From NCBI GenBank assembly GCA_964444665.1, contig CAYUIE010000003.1, forward strand, positions 1-64,000: a stretch of 64,000 nt of DNA, given 5' to 3'. Below are positions 16,367 to 25,404 of this stretch, piece by piece. A program made the position numbers and the translations under genes. The notes under the pieces are model-generated. The model had not been told where the DNA came from. It saw only the letters and a list, made by a program, of their open reading frames with translations, and ran no database searches. This DNA is from CAYZTY01 sp964444665 (GTDB lineage: Bacteria > Planctomycetota > Phycisphaerae > Sedimentisphaerales > CAYZTY01). Within the stretch, counting starts at the first letter, position 1. Each line of letters opens with the position of its first letter.

Positions 16367-18115
16367 TTAGTCTTCCTCCGCTATCGTCTCTTTAACCACC
16401 TCTTCAATGGTCGTCTGCCCGTCATATATTGCCGCGAGACCGCTTTGCCTGAGCAAACTCATACCACTCTTCCTCGCTGTTGAACGAAGTAAACTTGTGG
16501 AAGCCTGATCCATAATCAGGTCCCTCAGCTCATCATTTAATAACATAATCTCGAATATTCCCACCCTTCCCCGGTAACCGGTATTATTACACTGCTCACA
16601 ACCTTGACCGTAGTATATTTGCTTTCCCTTTATATCATCCATTGTCAGGTTCAACTCCATCAGCATTTCTTCTGTTGGCTCTAAAGGACTCTTGCAGTTT
16701 GCGCATATACGCCGGACAAGCCGTTGTGCAATAATTCCTTCAAGAGTGGACGTAACTAAAAACGACTCAAGACCGAGATCCAGCAGTCGTGCTATTACGC
16801 TTGGAGCATCATTGGCATGAACCGTGGAAAAAACAAGATGCCCCGTCAAAGACGCCTGTACCGCTATCTCAGCCGTCTCCAGGTCACGAACCTCACCGAC
16901 AAGAATAATATCAGGGTCCTGACGCAGAATAGAACGCAAACACCTCGCAAACGTAAGACCAATCTCCGGGCGCATCTGCACCTGAATAAGTCCGTCTATA
17001 TCGTACTCCACCGGGTTTTCAGTCGTTATTATCTTCCGCTCAATTGAATTAAGCTCAATCAACGCGGAGTACAAAGTCGTTGTCTTTCCACATCCCGTCG
17101 GACCCGTAACGATTACAATTCCATTCGGTTTATTAATCAATTGTCGGATAATTCCCAACTCCCTCTGACGCAGACCCAGCTTCTCAAGGTCAAGGTTCAC
17201 CTGGCTTCTGTCTAATACTCTAAGTACTACACTTTCTCCATACATAGTTGGTAAGACACTTACACGTAAATCAACCGGCCGACCCTGTACAGTAAGTGGT
17301 ATTCTGCCATCCTGAGGTATTCTTCTTTCCGCTATATCAAGATTCGCCATAACCTTTAGTCTTGAGCTCAAAGCCATCGCAATATGCTTTGGCGGCGGTA
17401 CCATCTCGTAAAGAACACCATCTATACGGTATCTCATCTTGTATTCTTTCTCAAATGGCTCAAAGTGAATATCAGAGGCCTTATCTCTAATAGCCTGCAG
17501 CAAAACAAGATTCAAAAGCTTTTTAACCGGATTTGATTCTGCCAACTCTTTTAACTCCGTCAAATCAATACTTTGGCCTCTTCCTTCAAACTCTGCGAGG
17601 AAACTGTCTTCTTGTATCTCGTTGATTAACTCGCTTATGTTCTCTTCATCTTTTGCATAATACTTTTCAAGTGCTTCTTCTATCGCCTCCGGTTCGCTTA
17701 CCTTAGCTAATACCCGAAAACCCATCAATGTGCCTAAGTCGTCTGTCGCTCTGAAATTATCCGGACTATCAAGAGCTATTACTAACTCATTTTTTTTCTC
17801 ATTGTAGCTTATAGGTATGATATGATAGGTCTTGGCCATTTGTGCTGGAACGTGTTTGATAACATCATTTGGAATATCAATCTCTTTCAAATTTACATAT
17901 TCCATTCCCCTCTGTGCCCCAAGGGCTATCCATAACTGTTTTTCATCTACTAATCCGAGTTCAATAAACACTTGTCCTATTGGTATATTCCCGTTACGCT
18001 GCTTCTGAACCTTTAGGCAATGATGTACCTTCTCCCGAGTCAAAATGCCCATTTTTACTAAAATTCGACCCAGTGTCCGGCCTTTTAATTGCCCTATCGG
18101 AGGAAGTGAAATCAT
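16367..18115 (-). CDS. gspE: Type II secretion ATPase GspE/PilB (copy next to gspF)
   Basis: 582-residue assembly ATPase. Residues ~10-150 form an MshEN/T2SSE N-domain, a fold known to bind c-di-GMP in some relatives. The ATPase core has Walker A GPTGCGKTTT at ~338, an Asp-box/Walker B run ILVGEVRDLETAE and the His box HLVFSTVHANDAPS. Two CxxC pairs (CANC ~470 and CEQC ~504) make the usual zinc subdomain. ATG 18115 has AGGAG upstream and its own promoter. It powers pseudopilus extension with the adjacent GspF. A GGDEF cyclase is encoded elsewhere in the window, making c-di-GMP control possible but unproven. Confidence 0.9.
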   Translation of the reverse strand: MISLPPIGQLKGRTLGRILVKMGILTREKVHHCLKVQKQRNGNIPIGQVFIELGLVDEKQLWIALGAQRGMEYVNLKEIDIPNDVIKHVPAQMAKTYHIIPISYNEKKNELVIALDSPDNFRATDDLGTLMGFRVLAKVSEPEAIEEALEKYYAKDEENISELINEIQEDSFLAEFEGRGQSIDLTELKELAESNPVKKLLNLVLLQAIRDKASDIHFEPFEKEYKMRYRIDGVLYEMVPPPKHIAMALSSRLKVMANLDIAERRIPQDGRIPLTVQGRPVDLRVSVLPTMYGESVVLRVLDRSQVNLDLEKLGLRQRELGIIRQLINKPNGIVIVTGPTGCGKTTTLYSALIELNSIERKIITTENPVEYDIDGLIQVQMRPEIGLTFARCLRSILRQDPDIILVGEVRDLETAEIAVQASLTGHLVFSTVHANDAPSVIARLLDLGLESFLVTSTLEGIIAQRLVRRICANCKSPLEPTEEMLMELNLTMDDIKGKQIYYGQGCEQCNNTGYRGRVGIFEIMLLNDELRDLIMDQASTSLLRSTARKSGMSLLRQSGLAAIYDGQTTIEEVVKETIAEED

Positions 18116-18174
18116 TGTTCATTATCTCCTGGTTTTTCGTTTATTTGTAAGCAATCTTCTTTTCTCTCTATTAT

Positions 18175-18203
18175 ATTATATGCACATAACACTTGATTGG
18201 CAA
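18175..18203 (-). promoter_or_regulatory. Promoter of gspE-gspF-pseudopilin operon
   Basis: Minus strand: TTGCCA (18203-18198), 17-base spacer, TATAAT (18180-18175). Distance to the gspE ATG is about 60 bases. The 18116-18366 gap holds this promoter and the A/T hairpin, and nothing else that I can see. Confidence 0.7.
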
Positions 18204-18311
18204 TGAAATTATTTAATAGACACGTGGTTATTAGGACTTTAAAATGAGTGATAAGGTTCTTTTGTTACTTTTTCATCAATAAAATAAAAGATTTTCGTGC
18301 CAAATATTCTT

Positions 18312-18332
18312 CTAAAAAGCCTTACTTTTTAG
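18312..18332 (-). terminator. Weak A/T hairpin after pilT
   Basis: CTAAAAAG (18312-18319) and CTTTTTAG (18325-18332) form an 8-bp stem with a 5-base loop, 35 bases after the pilT stop on the minus strand. It is AT-rich without a strong T tail, so it is only a possible terminator. Confidence 0.3.
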
Positions 18333-18366
18333 GTGAGATTGATATTATCTCCCCCATTCTGAGGCA

Positions 18367-19497
18367 TTAAAGTTGAAGCACGGGTCCAATATCTTCTATT
18401 GCTTTTCTTTGCTCTGCCGTTATACCCTTATGCAACGACTCGGCTTTTTCAATTAGCTCGCCCGGTTGACGCGCTTTTTCTATCATTGTCTCCAGACTTA
18501 TCTTGCCTGATTCAAAAAGGTTCCACAGGTGTTCATCCATAAGTTGCATACCCAATCTCTTGCCTGTCTGTATGACAGAATTAATCCTAAAAGTCTTGTT
18601 TTCGCGAATAAGATTGCCAACAGCAGGTGTAACTACCATAAATTCATATGCTGCAACCCTGCCCCTGCCACTAGCCAATGCACATAGTTCCTGGCTCAAA
18701 ACCGCTATCAAATTACTGCTTATTTGAACCCTAATCTGCTCCTGCTGTTCCACTGGAAAAATGTCGATAATTCTTGTAATTGTACCCTGACAGCCGGTTG
18801 TATGCACCGTACTAAAGACAAGGTGACCCGTTTCTGCTGCCCTAATTGCTGCCTCCATTGTCTCTAAATCTCTAAGTTCAGCCACGAGTATAACATCCGG
18901 GTCCTGCCTTAAAACACGTCTTAACGCCTCTGAAAAAGACGGCACATCAACACCGACCGTTCGTTGACTAATAATCGACTTTTTATGGTTATGGTAGTAC
19001 TCTACCGGTTCTTCTATGGTTACAATATGCCGGTCAAAATGTTCGTTAATGTAGTTTATCATCGTCGCAAGAGTTGTGGTCTTGCCACAACCGGTAGGCC
19101 CCGTAACCAGAAACATCCCTCTCGGTCTGCGGCAAAGAGCCTTACATATCTCCGGCAGACCTATCTCCTCAAAACTCATAAGTTTCGTTGGTATCAGCCG
19201 CAATACCAGCGAAATATATCCTCTTTGCCTCCAAATGGCAACTCGGAAACGCGCTTCTTCTCCAAACGCAAATCCGAAATCTGTGCCGCCTTGTTCTTGT
19301 AATTCCTCCTGATTTCTTCCAGGCGTTATACTTTTCATTAACGAAGCAGTATCATCAGGCTCTAAAACCTTCGTCTCAAGTGGTCTTAGCTTGTTATGTA
19401 GTCGTAAAATCGGAGGTCTGCCAACGACCAAGTGTAAATCGGAGGCCCCTTGCTTAATACATGCTTCTAATAATCTGTCTATATGTACTGTCGCCAT
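18367..19497 (-). CDS. pilT: Twitching-motility retraction ATPase PilT
   Basis: 376 residues from ATG 19497 (ribosome site GCAGGA; an upstream start at 19527 adds only 10 atypical residues). LLEACIKQGASDLHLVVGRP is the PilT N-domain. Walker A GPTGCGKTTT is at ~132, followed by RQDPDVILVAELRDLETMEA and the His box HLVFSTVHTTG. PilT retracts type IV pili by depolymerisation. Usual PilT reads GEMRDLET in the Walker B; here it is AELRDLET. Its presence with GspE/F and pseudopilins argues that the machine can retract, more like a type IV pilus than a classical type II secretion system. Confidence 0.9.
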   Translation of the reverse strand: MATVHIDRLLEACIKQGASDLHLVVGRPPILRLHNKLRPLETKVLEPDDTASLMKSITPGRNQEELQEQGGTDFGFAFGEEARFRVAIWRQRGYISLVLRLIPTKLMSFEEIGLPEICKALCRRPRGMFLVTGPTGCGKTTTLATMINYINEHFDRHIVTIEEPVEYYHNHKKSIISQRTVGVDVPSFSEALRRVLRQDPDVILVAELRDLETMEAAIRAAETGHLVFSTVHTTGCQGTITRIIDIFPVEQQEQIRVQISSNLIAVLSQELCALASGRGRVAAYEFMVVTPAVGNLIRENKTFRINSVIQTGKRLGMQLMDEHLWNLFESGKISLETMIEKARQPGELIEKAESLHKGITAEQRKAIEDIGPVLQL

Positions 19498-19535
19498 CTT
19501 ACATTCCTGCCAATAAACAACACACAACCACTTTT

Positions 19536-21254
19536 TTAACCATCTATAATGAAACCTTCTTCCTGTGCATATCTTGCTACTTCTTCCGGTGTTGTTATAC
19601 CGTTAAATATCTTGATTTTCCCGTCTTCAAGTAGATTTCTCATACCAGCTGCTCTTGCTGCTTTTCTTAATTCACTTGTTGTTGACCTCTTAAACGCCAG
19701 TTCCCTGATATCGTTATTCATATGCATAACTTCAAAAATAGCTATCCGCCCCCTGTATCCAGTATTACTACATCTCGGACAACCAGCACCCTTGTAAACC
19801 GGCCGATTTTTAACCTGCTCTGGACTTATATTTAAGAGACGTAGATAACGTGGATTTGGATTTTCATCAACAACTCTACATTCCTTACAGATAACTCTTA
19901 TGAGTCTTTGTGCCATAATGGCTTGTATTGAACTTGCCACCAAAAACGGCTTTACGCCCATATCTAACAATCTCGTGATAGCACTTGGGGCGTCATTCGT
20001 ATGTAAGGTGCTAAAAACCAGGTGCCCAGTAAGTGCCGCTTGTACCGCGATATCTGCTACTATGCCATCTCTTATCTCACCAATAAGTATGATATTCGGA
20101 GCCTGACGCAACATTGCCCGAAGAATTTTTTCAAAGGTTAAGTCTATTTCAGTCTTGACCTGGCACTGGTTCATTCCCGAAAAGCTATATTCTATTGGGT
20201 CTTCAGCTGTGATAATCTTAACATTGGGTTTATTCAACTCCTGTAGAGCAGCATAAAGGGTTGTCGTCTTGCCGCTACCTGTCGGGCCCGTCACCAGAAA
20301 CATACCATTCGGTCGCCTAATTATGTTGTGGAATTGATCATAATTATCCGGCTCAAAGCCCAATGATTTAATTCCTATATTGACCGCATCGGGCCTTAGA
20401 ACACGTAATACAACGCTTTCACCGTGGTGTCCCGGCAGGGCTGAAACTCGGAAATCAATATCCATACCATTCACTCTGCGTTGAATACGGCCGTCCTGCG
20501 GCAGACGTTTTTCGGCCATATCCATACCTGAGAGAATTTTTAAGCGTGCTGTAATAGGAGCTTGCATATTCTTCGGAATATTGTCCCGCTCCATACAGAC
20601 CCCGTCCACACGATACCTGACACGAACCCTGTCCGTCATTGGTTCGACATGGATATCACTCGCCCGCATATTCACTGCCTCATCTATTATCAGGTTTACG
20701 AGCCTGATAACGGGGCCTTCATCTTCGCTCTCCTCCGCTGCCACAGCACGCCGCACTTCAGCCTCTATAGCATGACCCGCCTCTGTCAACTCTGCGGCAG
20801 TGGCATCCATACTACTTTTAACATCATCGGTTGCCCGGTTAATATAGGCGCGAATCTTTGATGGGCTGGCAAGGTAGCACTCCAACTCAGAACTCAGTCG
20901 GAAACGCAACAGGTCAAGTGTATCCAGGTCAAGAGGGTCACTGATGATTATTTTTAATTTGCCGTTAACCGTACCTAAAGGCAGGATATTATGCTTCTTC
21001 ATCAACTCCTCAGGTATCAATGCCTTTGCCTCTGCCGGAATTGATGTATGGTCTAAATCCACATATTCCAGGCCGAACTGCTTGGCCAATGCTTTTGTAA
21101 GACGCTCTTCATCCAATACCCCCAACTCAAGAAGTGTCTCGCCGAGGCGCTTATTATTCGCCTTTGAGCTCTTTATGGCATTACTCAATGTCGGCTTATC
21201 AACCAGACCCTGCTTAAAAAGTATCTCGCCTAAATGTCTGCGTTTCTTCGCCAT
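19536..21254 (-). CDS. pilB: Pilus/secretion assembly ATPase PilB/GspE (second copy)
   Basis: 572 residues: duplicated MshEN-like N-domain (LGEILFKQGLVDKPTL and LGETLLELGVLDEERL, residues 8-60), then the ATPase core with Walker A GPTGSGKTTT at ~321, IILIGEIRDGIVADIAV and HLVFSTLHTNDAPSA. The zinc subdomain has CKEC (~455) and CPRC. It is about as long as the other copy but clearly divergent from it, so they are old paralogues. It is transcribed with pilT, 38 bases apart, from its own promoter; pairing with PilT suggests it extends a pilus while the other ATPase serves the gspF operon. That division of labour is inference. Confidence 0.85.
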   Translation of the reverse strand: MAKKRRHLGEILFKQGLVDKPTLSNAIKSSKANNKRLGETLLELGVLDEERLTKALAKQFGLEYVDLDHTSIPAEAKALIPEELMKKHNILPLGTVNGKLKIIISDPLDLDTLDLLRFRLSSELECYLASPSKIRAYINRATDDVKSSMDATAAELTEAGHAIEAEVRRAVAAEESEDEGPVIRLVNLIIDEAVNMRASDIHVEPMTDRVRVRYRVDGVCMERDNIPKNMQAPITARLKILSGMDMAEKRLPQDGRIQRRVNGMDIDFRVSALPGHHGESVVLRVLRPDAVNIGIKSLGFEPDNYDQFHNIIRRPNGMFLVTGPTGSGKTTTLYAALQELNKPNVKIITAEDPIEYSFSGMNQCQVKTEIDLTFEKILRAMLRQAPNIILIGEIRDGIVADIAVQAALTGHLVFSTLHTNDAPSAITRLLDMGVKPFLVASSIQAIMAQRLIRVICKECRVVDENPNPRYLRLLNISPEQVKNRPVYKGAGCPRCSNTGYRGRIAIFEVMHMNNDIRELAFKRSTTSELRKAARAAGMRNLLEDGKIKIFNGITTPEEVARYAQEEGFIIDG

Positions 21255-21287
21255 TACAGACCTTTATCATAACCTCCCACTATGTTT

Positions 21288-21316
21288 ATTATACCACGTA
21301 GGCTTATTTTCGTCAA
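21288..21316 (-). promoter_or_regulatory. Promoter of pilB-pilT
   Basis: Minus strand: TTGACG (21316-21311), 17-base spacer, TATAAT (21293-21288), 34 bases before ATG 21254. The -35 box overlaps the cinA stop codon at 21313. Confidence 0.7.
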
Positions 21317-22551
21317 ATCTCCAGTTGCAGTCTAAGCATATTAAGTGCAGTTAACGCCGCACGAAGGCGAATTGCATCCCTCTTTCGCGGAAAAAACATC
21401 CGTTGATGCTTGCAGCCGGCCTGTGAATCCAGGGCAATATGCACCAGACCAACCGGTTTTTCTTCGGTCCCACCACCCGGGCCGGCTATACCGCTTATGC
21501 CGATTGCAAAGGTTGTATTGGATTTCCGCCTGGCGCACCGGGCCATAGACCCCGCAACTTCTTCGCTGACTACTCCATATTTTTTTACAAGCTCCTCAGG
21601 CACACCAAGTTCATTTATTTTCGCATTATCAGCATACGTAATCCAGCCGTGCGTAAAATACCTGCTTGCACCCGGAACATCGGTTATTAGCTTTGAAAGC
21701 AACCCGCCTGTACAGGACTCGGCAACAGAAAGAGTTTTGTTTTGTCCGGCTAATTTTTCTCCAACAACTTCCGCCAAACTCACATCGCCAATTCCATATA
21801 TCAAGTCCCCCAAAATACTTCGCAATTGCTTCTCATCCTGTTCAACCATCGTTTCGCACTGCTTCTGTTCACTCCCCTGCGCAATAATAGTCAGGCTGAT
21901 TATTCCGGAGGAAACGGTACAATTAATCAAAGGATTTCTGTGACGCTCCATTATATTACCGAGTTTCTCTGCGATTTGTGACTCAGGAGCCCCAAAGCAC
22001 TTCAGTCTGTGAATAACTGTTACCTGCCCCCTTGCATATTCCTTCAGTTCGGCAAAAACAGAATCCTCGAAAATCTGTTTCATTTCCGCCGGTACACCCG
22101 GCAAAACCACAATCTTCTTATTTTGATACTCCGTCACAATACCTGGCGCACTACCCAGCTTATTAAGCAACGGCTTGGCCCCAGCAGGTACATAAGCCTG
22201 GGCTTCGCAGCGCTGCGGCATTTCTATACTCCGTTTCGCAAAAAACATTTTAAGCTGCTCTAAAAGTTCTCCCTGCAACTCTAACTGCACATCAAGAAAT
22301 TTCGCCAGTGCCTGCCTTGTTATGTCATCATCCGTGGGTCCTAATCCGCCGGTCATTACCACAATATCCGAGTCTGATGTCGCTCGCTCTAAAGATTTCA
22401 CGATTGAATCTATCTCATCGGCCGTCGCAAAGACTCCGACAACCGGCAGGCCGGCAGACAGCAGCCGGCTGCTTATATACGCACTGTTACTGTCGAGAGT
22501 TTGACCTGTCAGCAGTTCATTACCCACGCTGATAATGCTTGCTTTTTTCAT
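21313..22551 (-). CDS. cinA: CinA, nicotinamide-nucleotide amidase / MoCF-domain protein
   Basis: 412 residues, full two-domain CinA. The N-terminal MoCF/COG1058 domain has GNELLTGQTLDSNS and TGGLGPTDDDITRQALA. The C-terminal PncC amidase domain has SVAESCTGGLLSKLI (Ser nucleophile region) and VVSEEVAGSMA, then GISGIAGPGGGTEEKPVGLV. It deamidates NMN in NAD recycling, and the N-domain is linked to ADP-ribose hydrolysis. It is last of a four-gene minus-strand run (fumarase beta, YchF-like, dehydrogenase, cinA) with 5-35-base gaps. Confidence 0.92.
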   Translation of the reverse strand: MKKASIISVGNELLTGQTLDSNSAYISSRLLSAGLPVVGVFATADEIDSIVKSLERATSDSDIVVMTGGLGPTDDDITRQALAKFLDVQLELQGELLEQLKMFFAKRSIEMPQRCEAQAYVPAGAKPLLNKLGSAPGIVTEYQNKKIVVLPGVPAEMKQIFEDSVFAELKEYARGQVTVIHRLKCFGAPESQIAEKLGNIMERHRNPLINCTVSSGIISLTIIAQGSEQKQCETMVEQDEKQLRSILGDLIYGIGDVSLAEVVGEKLAGQNKTLSVAESCTGGLLSKLITDVPGASRYFTHGWITYADNAKINELGVPEELVKKYGVVSEEVAGSMARCARRKSNTTFAIGISGIAGPGGGTEEKPVGLVHIALDSQAGCKHQRMFFPRKRDAIRLRAALTALNMLRLQLEI

Positions 22552-22558
22552 AACCCCC

Positions 22559-23593
22559 TCAAAATTCGATTAGTGCTTTTACTACGCCGTCGCGATATCC
22601 GGCGACTAAATCAAAGGCCTGCTGGGTTTGTTCGAGCTTAAATCTATGAGTTATCATAAATTCAACATTCACCTTGCCCGATGCAACCATATCGACCGCC
22701 GGTTGCATACATTTGTTCTGCCTTCGCACGTTTATTACGCTAATCTCTTTTCTTCGCAGCTTGTCAATGACAAAAGAAACTCGCTGCGCTCGCGGTATTC
22801 CGACAAGCATAATCTTCCCGCCCGGCCTTACTAAATCAACCGCCTGGTCAATTGTCTCCTGCTCGCCGGCACATTCGAACACCACGTCCGGCCCGAATGG
22901 AACCTTTTCGAGAATCGCTTCGACTACATCTATATTATTCGGATTGCCTACCCAGCTTGCGCCCACGTTCCTGGCCACTTCAAGCCTTTCAGGAACCTTC
23001 TCGGTAACGCAAATATCCTTCGCCTTGTTAGCCTGCGTAACAACAAGCGCGCTCAATCCGATTGGACCTGCGCCGAGAATTGCGACTTTAGAGTCGCCTG
23101 TAAGGCCCGACTGCCTGACGGCATAAATGCCTATAGACAGCGGCTCGCACAATACTGCCTGGGCCAGCGTGACTTTTCCATCAACAGAATAAAGACAATC
23201 TACGGGCATAACTATATACTCACACAAGCAGCCTTGGGCCTGTCCCGGGCAGCCCAGAAATCTCAAATTCCGGCACGTATTTTCCCTGCCCGCCCGGCAC
23301 TGGTCGCAGTTATGACAAACCATTGCCGGGTCTATCGCCACCTTCTGGCCTGCTTTGAGATGCTTGACTTCGCTGCCGAGAGCCACAATCGTCGCAGAGC
23401 ACTCGTGCCCCACCATAAAAGGAAACTCAACTACCTGCGAACCGATTCTGCCAGTCTCGTAATAATGCACGTCAGAGCCGCATACCCCAACCATTTCAAC
23501 TTTGAGCAGAATATCATTTGTGTCCTTAATCTCCGGCATCGGTAAATCCCGCAGCTCCATCTGCCTGATACCCGTCAGCACTACCGCACGCAT
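22559..23593 (-). CDS. Zinc-dependent medium-chain dehydrogenase (sorbitol/threonine type)
   Basis: 344 residues. Catalytic zinc ligands Cys38 (GVCGSD) and His63-Glu64 (GHE); structural zinc cysteines 93, 96, 99 and 107 (CHNCDQCRAGRENTC). The NAD(P) fold has GAGPIGLSAL followed by VTEKVPERLEVA, whose acidic end after beta2 favours NAD. This is closest in pattern to polyol (sorbitol/xylitol) and threonine dehydrogenases, but the substrate cannot be fixed. Starts at ATG 23593, 27 bases after the YchF-like gene, and 7 bases before cinA. Confidence 0.85.
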   Translation of the reverse strand: MRAVVLTGIRQMELRDLPMPEIKDTNDILLKVEMVGVCGSDVHYYETGRIGSQVVEFPFMVGHECSATIVALGSEVKHLKAGQKVAIDPAMVCHNCDQCRAGRENTCRNLRFLGCPGQAQGCLCEYIVMPVDCLYSVDGKVTLAQAVLCEPLSIGIYAVRQSGLTGDSKVAILGAGPIGLSALVVTQANKAKDICVTEKVPERLEVARNVGASWVGNPNNIDVVEAILEKVPFGPDVVFECAGEQETIDQAVDLVRPGGKIMLVGIPRAQRVSFVIDKLRRKEISVINVRRQNKCMQPAVDMVASGKVNVEFMITHRFKLEQTQQAFDLVAGYRDGVVKALIEF

Positions 23594-23620
23594 TACAATT
23601 TACCCTCGCGGAAACAATCT

Positions 23621-24685
23621 CTACACATTAAATCTAAACTTAATTACGTCGCCATCCTGAACAACATACTCCTTGCCTTCCAGCCGAACCTTGCCTGCCG
23701 CCTTGAGCTCCTTTTCACTGCCATATTCCTTCAGTTCGGCAAACGCCATCGTCTGGGCCCGAATAAAGCCGCGCTTCATATCGGTGTGTACCTTCCCCGC
23801 CGCTTCCAACGCTATTGTGTCCCGCTTTATCGGCCAGGCACGCACTTCGTCAGAACCTATTGTAAGGAAACTAATTAAACCCAATGCCGAATAGCAACTG
23901 CCGACAAATTTATCAATGGCCCTTTGCGCCAGGCCCAAATCGGCCATAAATTCCGCCCTGCTTTGGGCATCCAGCTGGCTCAGCTCCCTTTCAAGCCTTG
24001 CACAAACCGCGACCACCGGTACCGTTCCATTAACATCCAAATTGAGTTCACCGGCTAATTGTTCCTCACCGAGATTGACAACAATAATCATTGGCTTCAA
24101 AGTCAAGAAACCGAGTGAGCGAATCAGCTCTAATTCTTCTTCACTCTCGATAACACTTCTAATCGACTTTTCAGACTCGATGGCTTCCTGTAACCTTCTA
24201 TGTAAAGCCAGTTCCGCTTCGTCGTGCGCCTGCTCTTTACCCGGTTTTTTGAGTTGTTTTTCGAGCCGCTCGATTCTTGTACTGACAAGCTCCAAATCAG
24301 CTAACAGAATCTCCGTTCGCAGCTCAATCAGATCCTTTTGTGGATTCAGGCCGTGGCGATAAGCTGGAACCTGCGGATTCTCAAATTTACGAATCACCAA
24401 TGCCAGCATATCAACCGTTCTTACCTGGCCGATTAATCGACGTGCCGCGGCCCGTGTATGCTCGTCCGTGAAAGAAAGACCCGGCACATCAAGACAATCA
24501 ATCGTCGCATAGACCTTTTTTTTGCGCTGATACACTTCTGCCAGCCAGTCAACTCTCTCATCCGGAACGGACACCATCCCTTCCTGTATATTGGTTGAGC
24601 CGACCGGCGGAATCTCTACGCCGCTTATCGCCGCCAGAAGTGTGCTTTTACCCGATTGTAGTAAACCCAGCAGCGCAACTTTCAT
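23621..24685 (-). CDS. YchF/OLA1-like P-loop NTPase with TGS domain
   Basis: 354 residues. G1 loop GLLQSGKST (typical YchF is GLPNVGKST), DVPGLS as G3, and in place of the GTP-specific NKxD it has VVNLGEEQ (NxxE). The YchF/OLA1 branch carries NxxE and prefers ATP, so this protein probably does too. A coiled insertion lies at residues ~130-185 (RIERLEKQLKKPGKEQA). The C-terminal TGS/DUF933 region begins near DEVRAWPIKRDT and ends DGDVIKFRFNV. The role in ribosome or stress biology is by family only. It lies 5 bases after the fumarase-beta gene. Confidence 0.8.
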   Translation of the reverse strand: MKVALLGLLQSGKSTLLAAISGVEIPPVGSTNIQEGMVSVPDERVDWLAEVYQRKKKVYATIDCLDVPGLSFTDEHTRAAARRLIGQVRTVDMLALVIRKFENPQVPAYRHGLNPQKDLIELRTEILLADLELVSTRIERLEKQLKKPGKEQAHDEAELALHRRLQEAIESEKSIRSVIESEEELELIRSLGFLTLKPMIIVVNLGEEQLAGELNLDVNGTVPVVAVCARLERELSQLDAQSRAEFMADLGLAQRAIDKFVGSCYSALGLISFLTIGSDEVRAWPIKRDTIALEAAGKVHTDMKRGFIRAQTMAFAELKEYGSEKELKAAGKVRLEGKEYVVQDGDVIKFRFNV

Positions 24686-24690
24686 TTTTT

Positions 24691-25248
24691 TTAGTCCTTG
24701 TCCCTGAGATGCTTATAAACTTCACGCCCTTCAACATCGTACGCCACAATGGCCGGGAAATCCACTACTTCCAATCTCCTTATCGCTTCAGCACCTAAAT
24801 CCTCGTAGGCGATTATCTCCGCGGCAACTATGTGTTTACTCAAAAGCGCACCCGCCCCACCGATTGCTGCAAGATGCACCGCTCCGTATTTCTTCAAGGC
24901 CTGCCTGACATCATCGTTTCGATAGCCCTTGCCAATCATCGCCCGAAGCCCCCGGGCTATTAGCTTTGGACTGAATGGGTCCATTCTCGATGACGTTGTC
25001 GGCCCTGCGGAGCCAATGGGCATTCCCGGCCGAGCAGGCGTAGGGCCTACGAAATATATAATCGCCCCATCAAGCTCAAACGGCAATTCTTTACCCTCAT
25101 CTATCAGGGTGCAGAGTCGTTTATGAGCCATATCCCGCGCTGTGTATACAACGCCGGTTATCGAAACCCCGTCTCCCGCCCGCAACGAGCGAACAACCGC
25201 TTCGGTCAACGGCGGCCGAAGCTGCTTTACCTTGACATCTTTGGCCAT
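24691..25248 (-). CDS. Class I fumarate hydratase / tartrate dehydratase beta subunit
   Basis: 185 residues, the Fe-S hydro-lyase beta domain: YFVGPTPARPGMPIGSAGPT, then TSSRMDPF, GGAGALL and YEDLGAEAIRRLEVVDFPA. It needs an alpha subunit with the 4Fe-4S cluster; none lies beside it, which is unusual because the pair is usually adjacent. It could be fumarase in the TCA cycle or L-tartrate dehydratase. First gene of the run leading to cinA. The 155-base gap before it holds nothing I can name. Confidence 0.85.
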   Translation of the reverse strand: MAKDVKVKQLRPPLTEAVVRSLRAGDGVSITGVVYTARDMAHKRLCTLIDEGKELPFELDGAIIYFVGPTPARPGMPIGSAGPTTSSRMDPFSPKLIARGLRAMIGKGYRNDDVRQALKKYGAVHLAAIGGAGALLSKHIVAAEIIAYEDLGAEAIRRLEVVDFPAIVAYDVEGREVYKHLRDKD

Positions 25249-25404
25249 TATCTTTCACCAGATTGAGAATGCTGTTTAAGATGTCATTTTACATTAAGAT
25301 TTTCAGTTTTGCGAGTTAAAAAACAAAGCTCCCATATAACCGGGCTGCGATTGGAAATGACGTGAGTTAAGCCAAAGGAGTTTACCAACAGCTAAAATTT
25401 TTAT

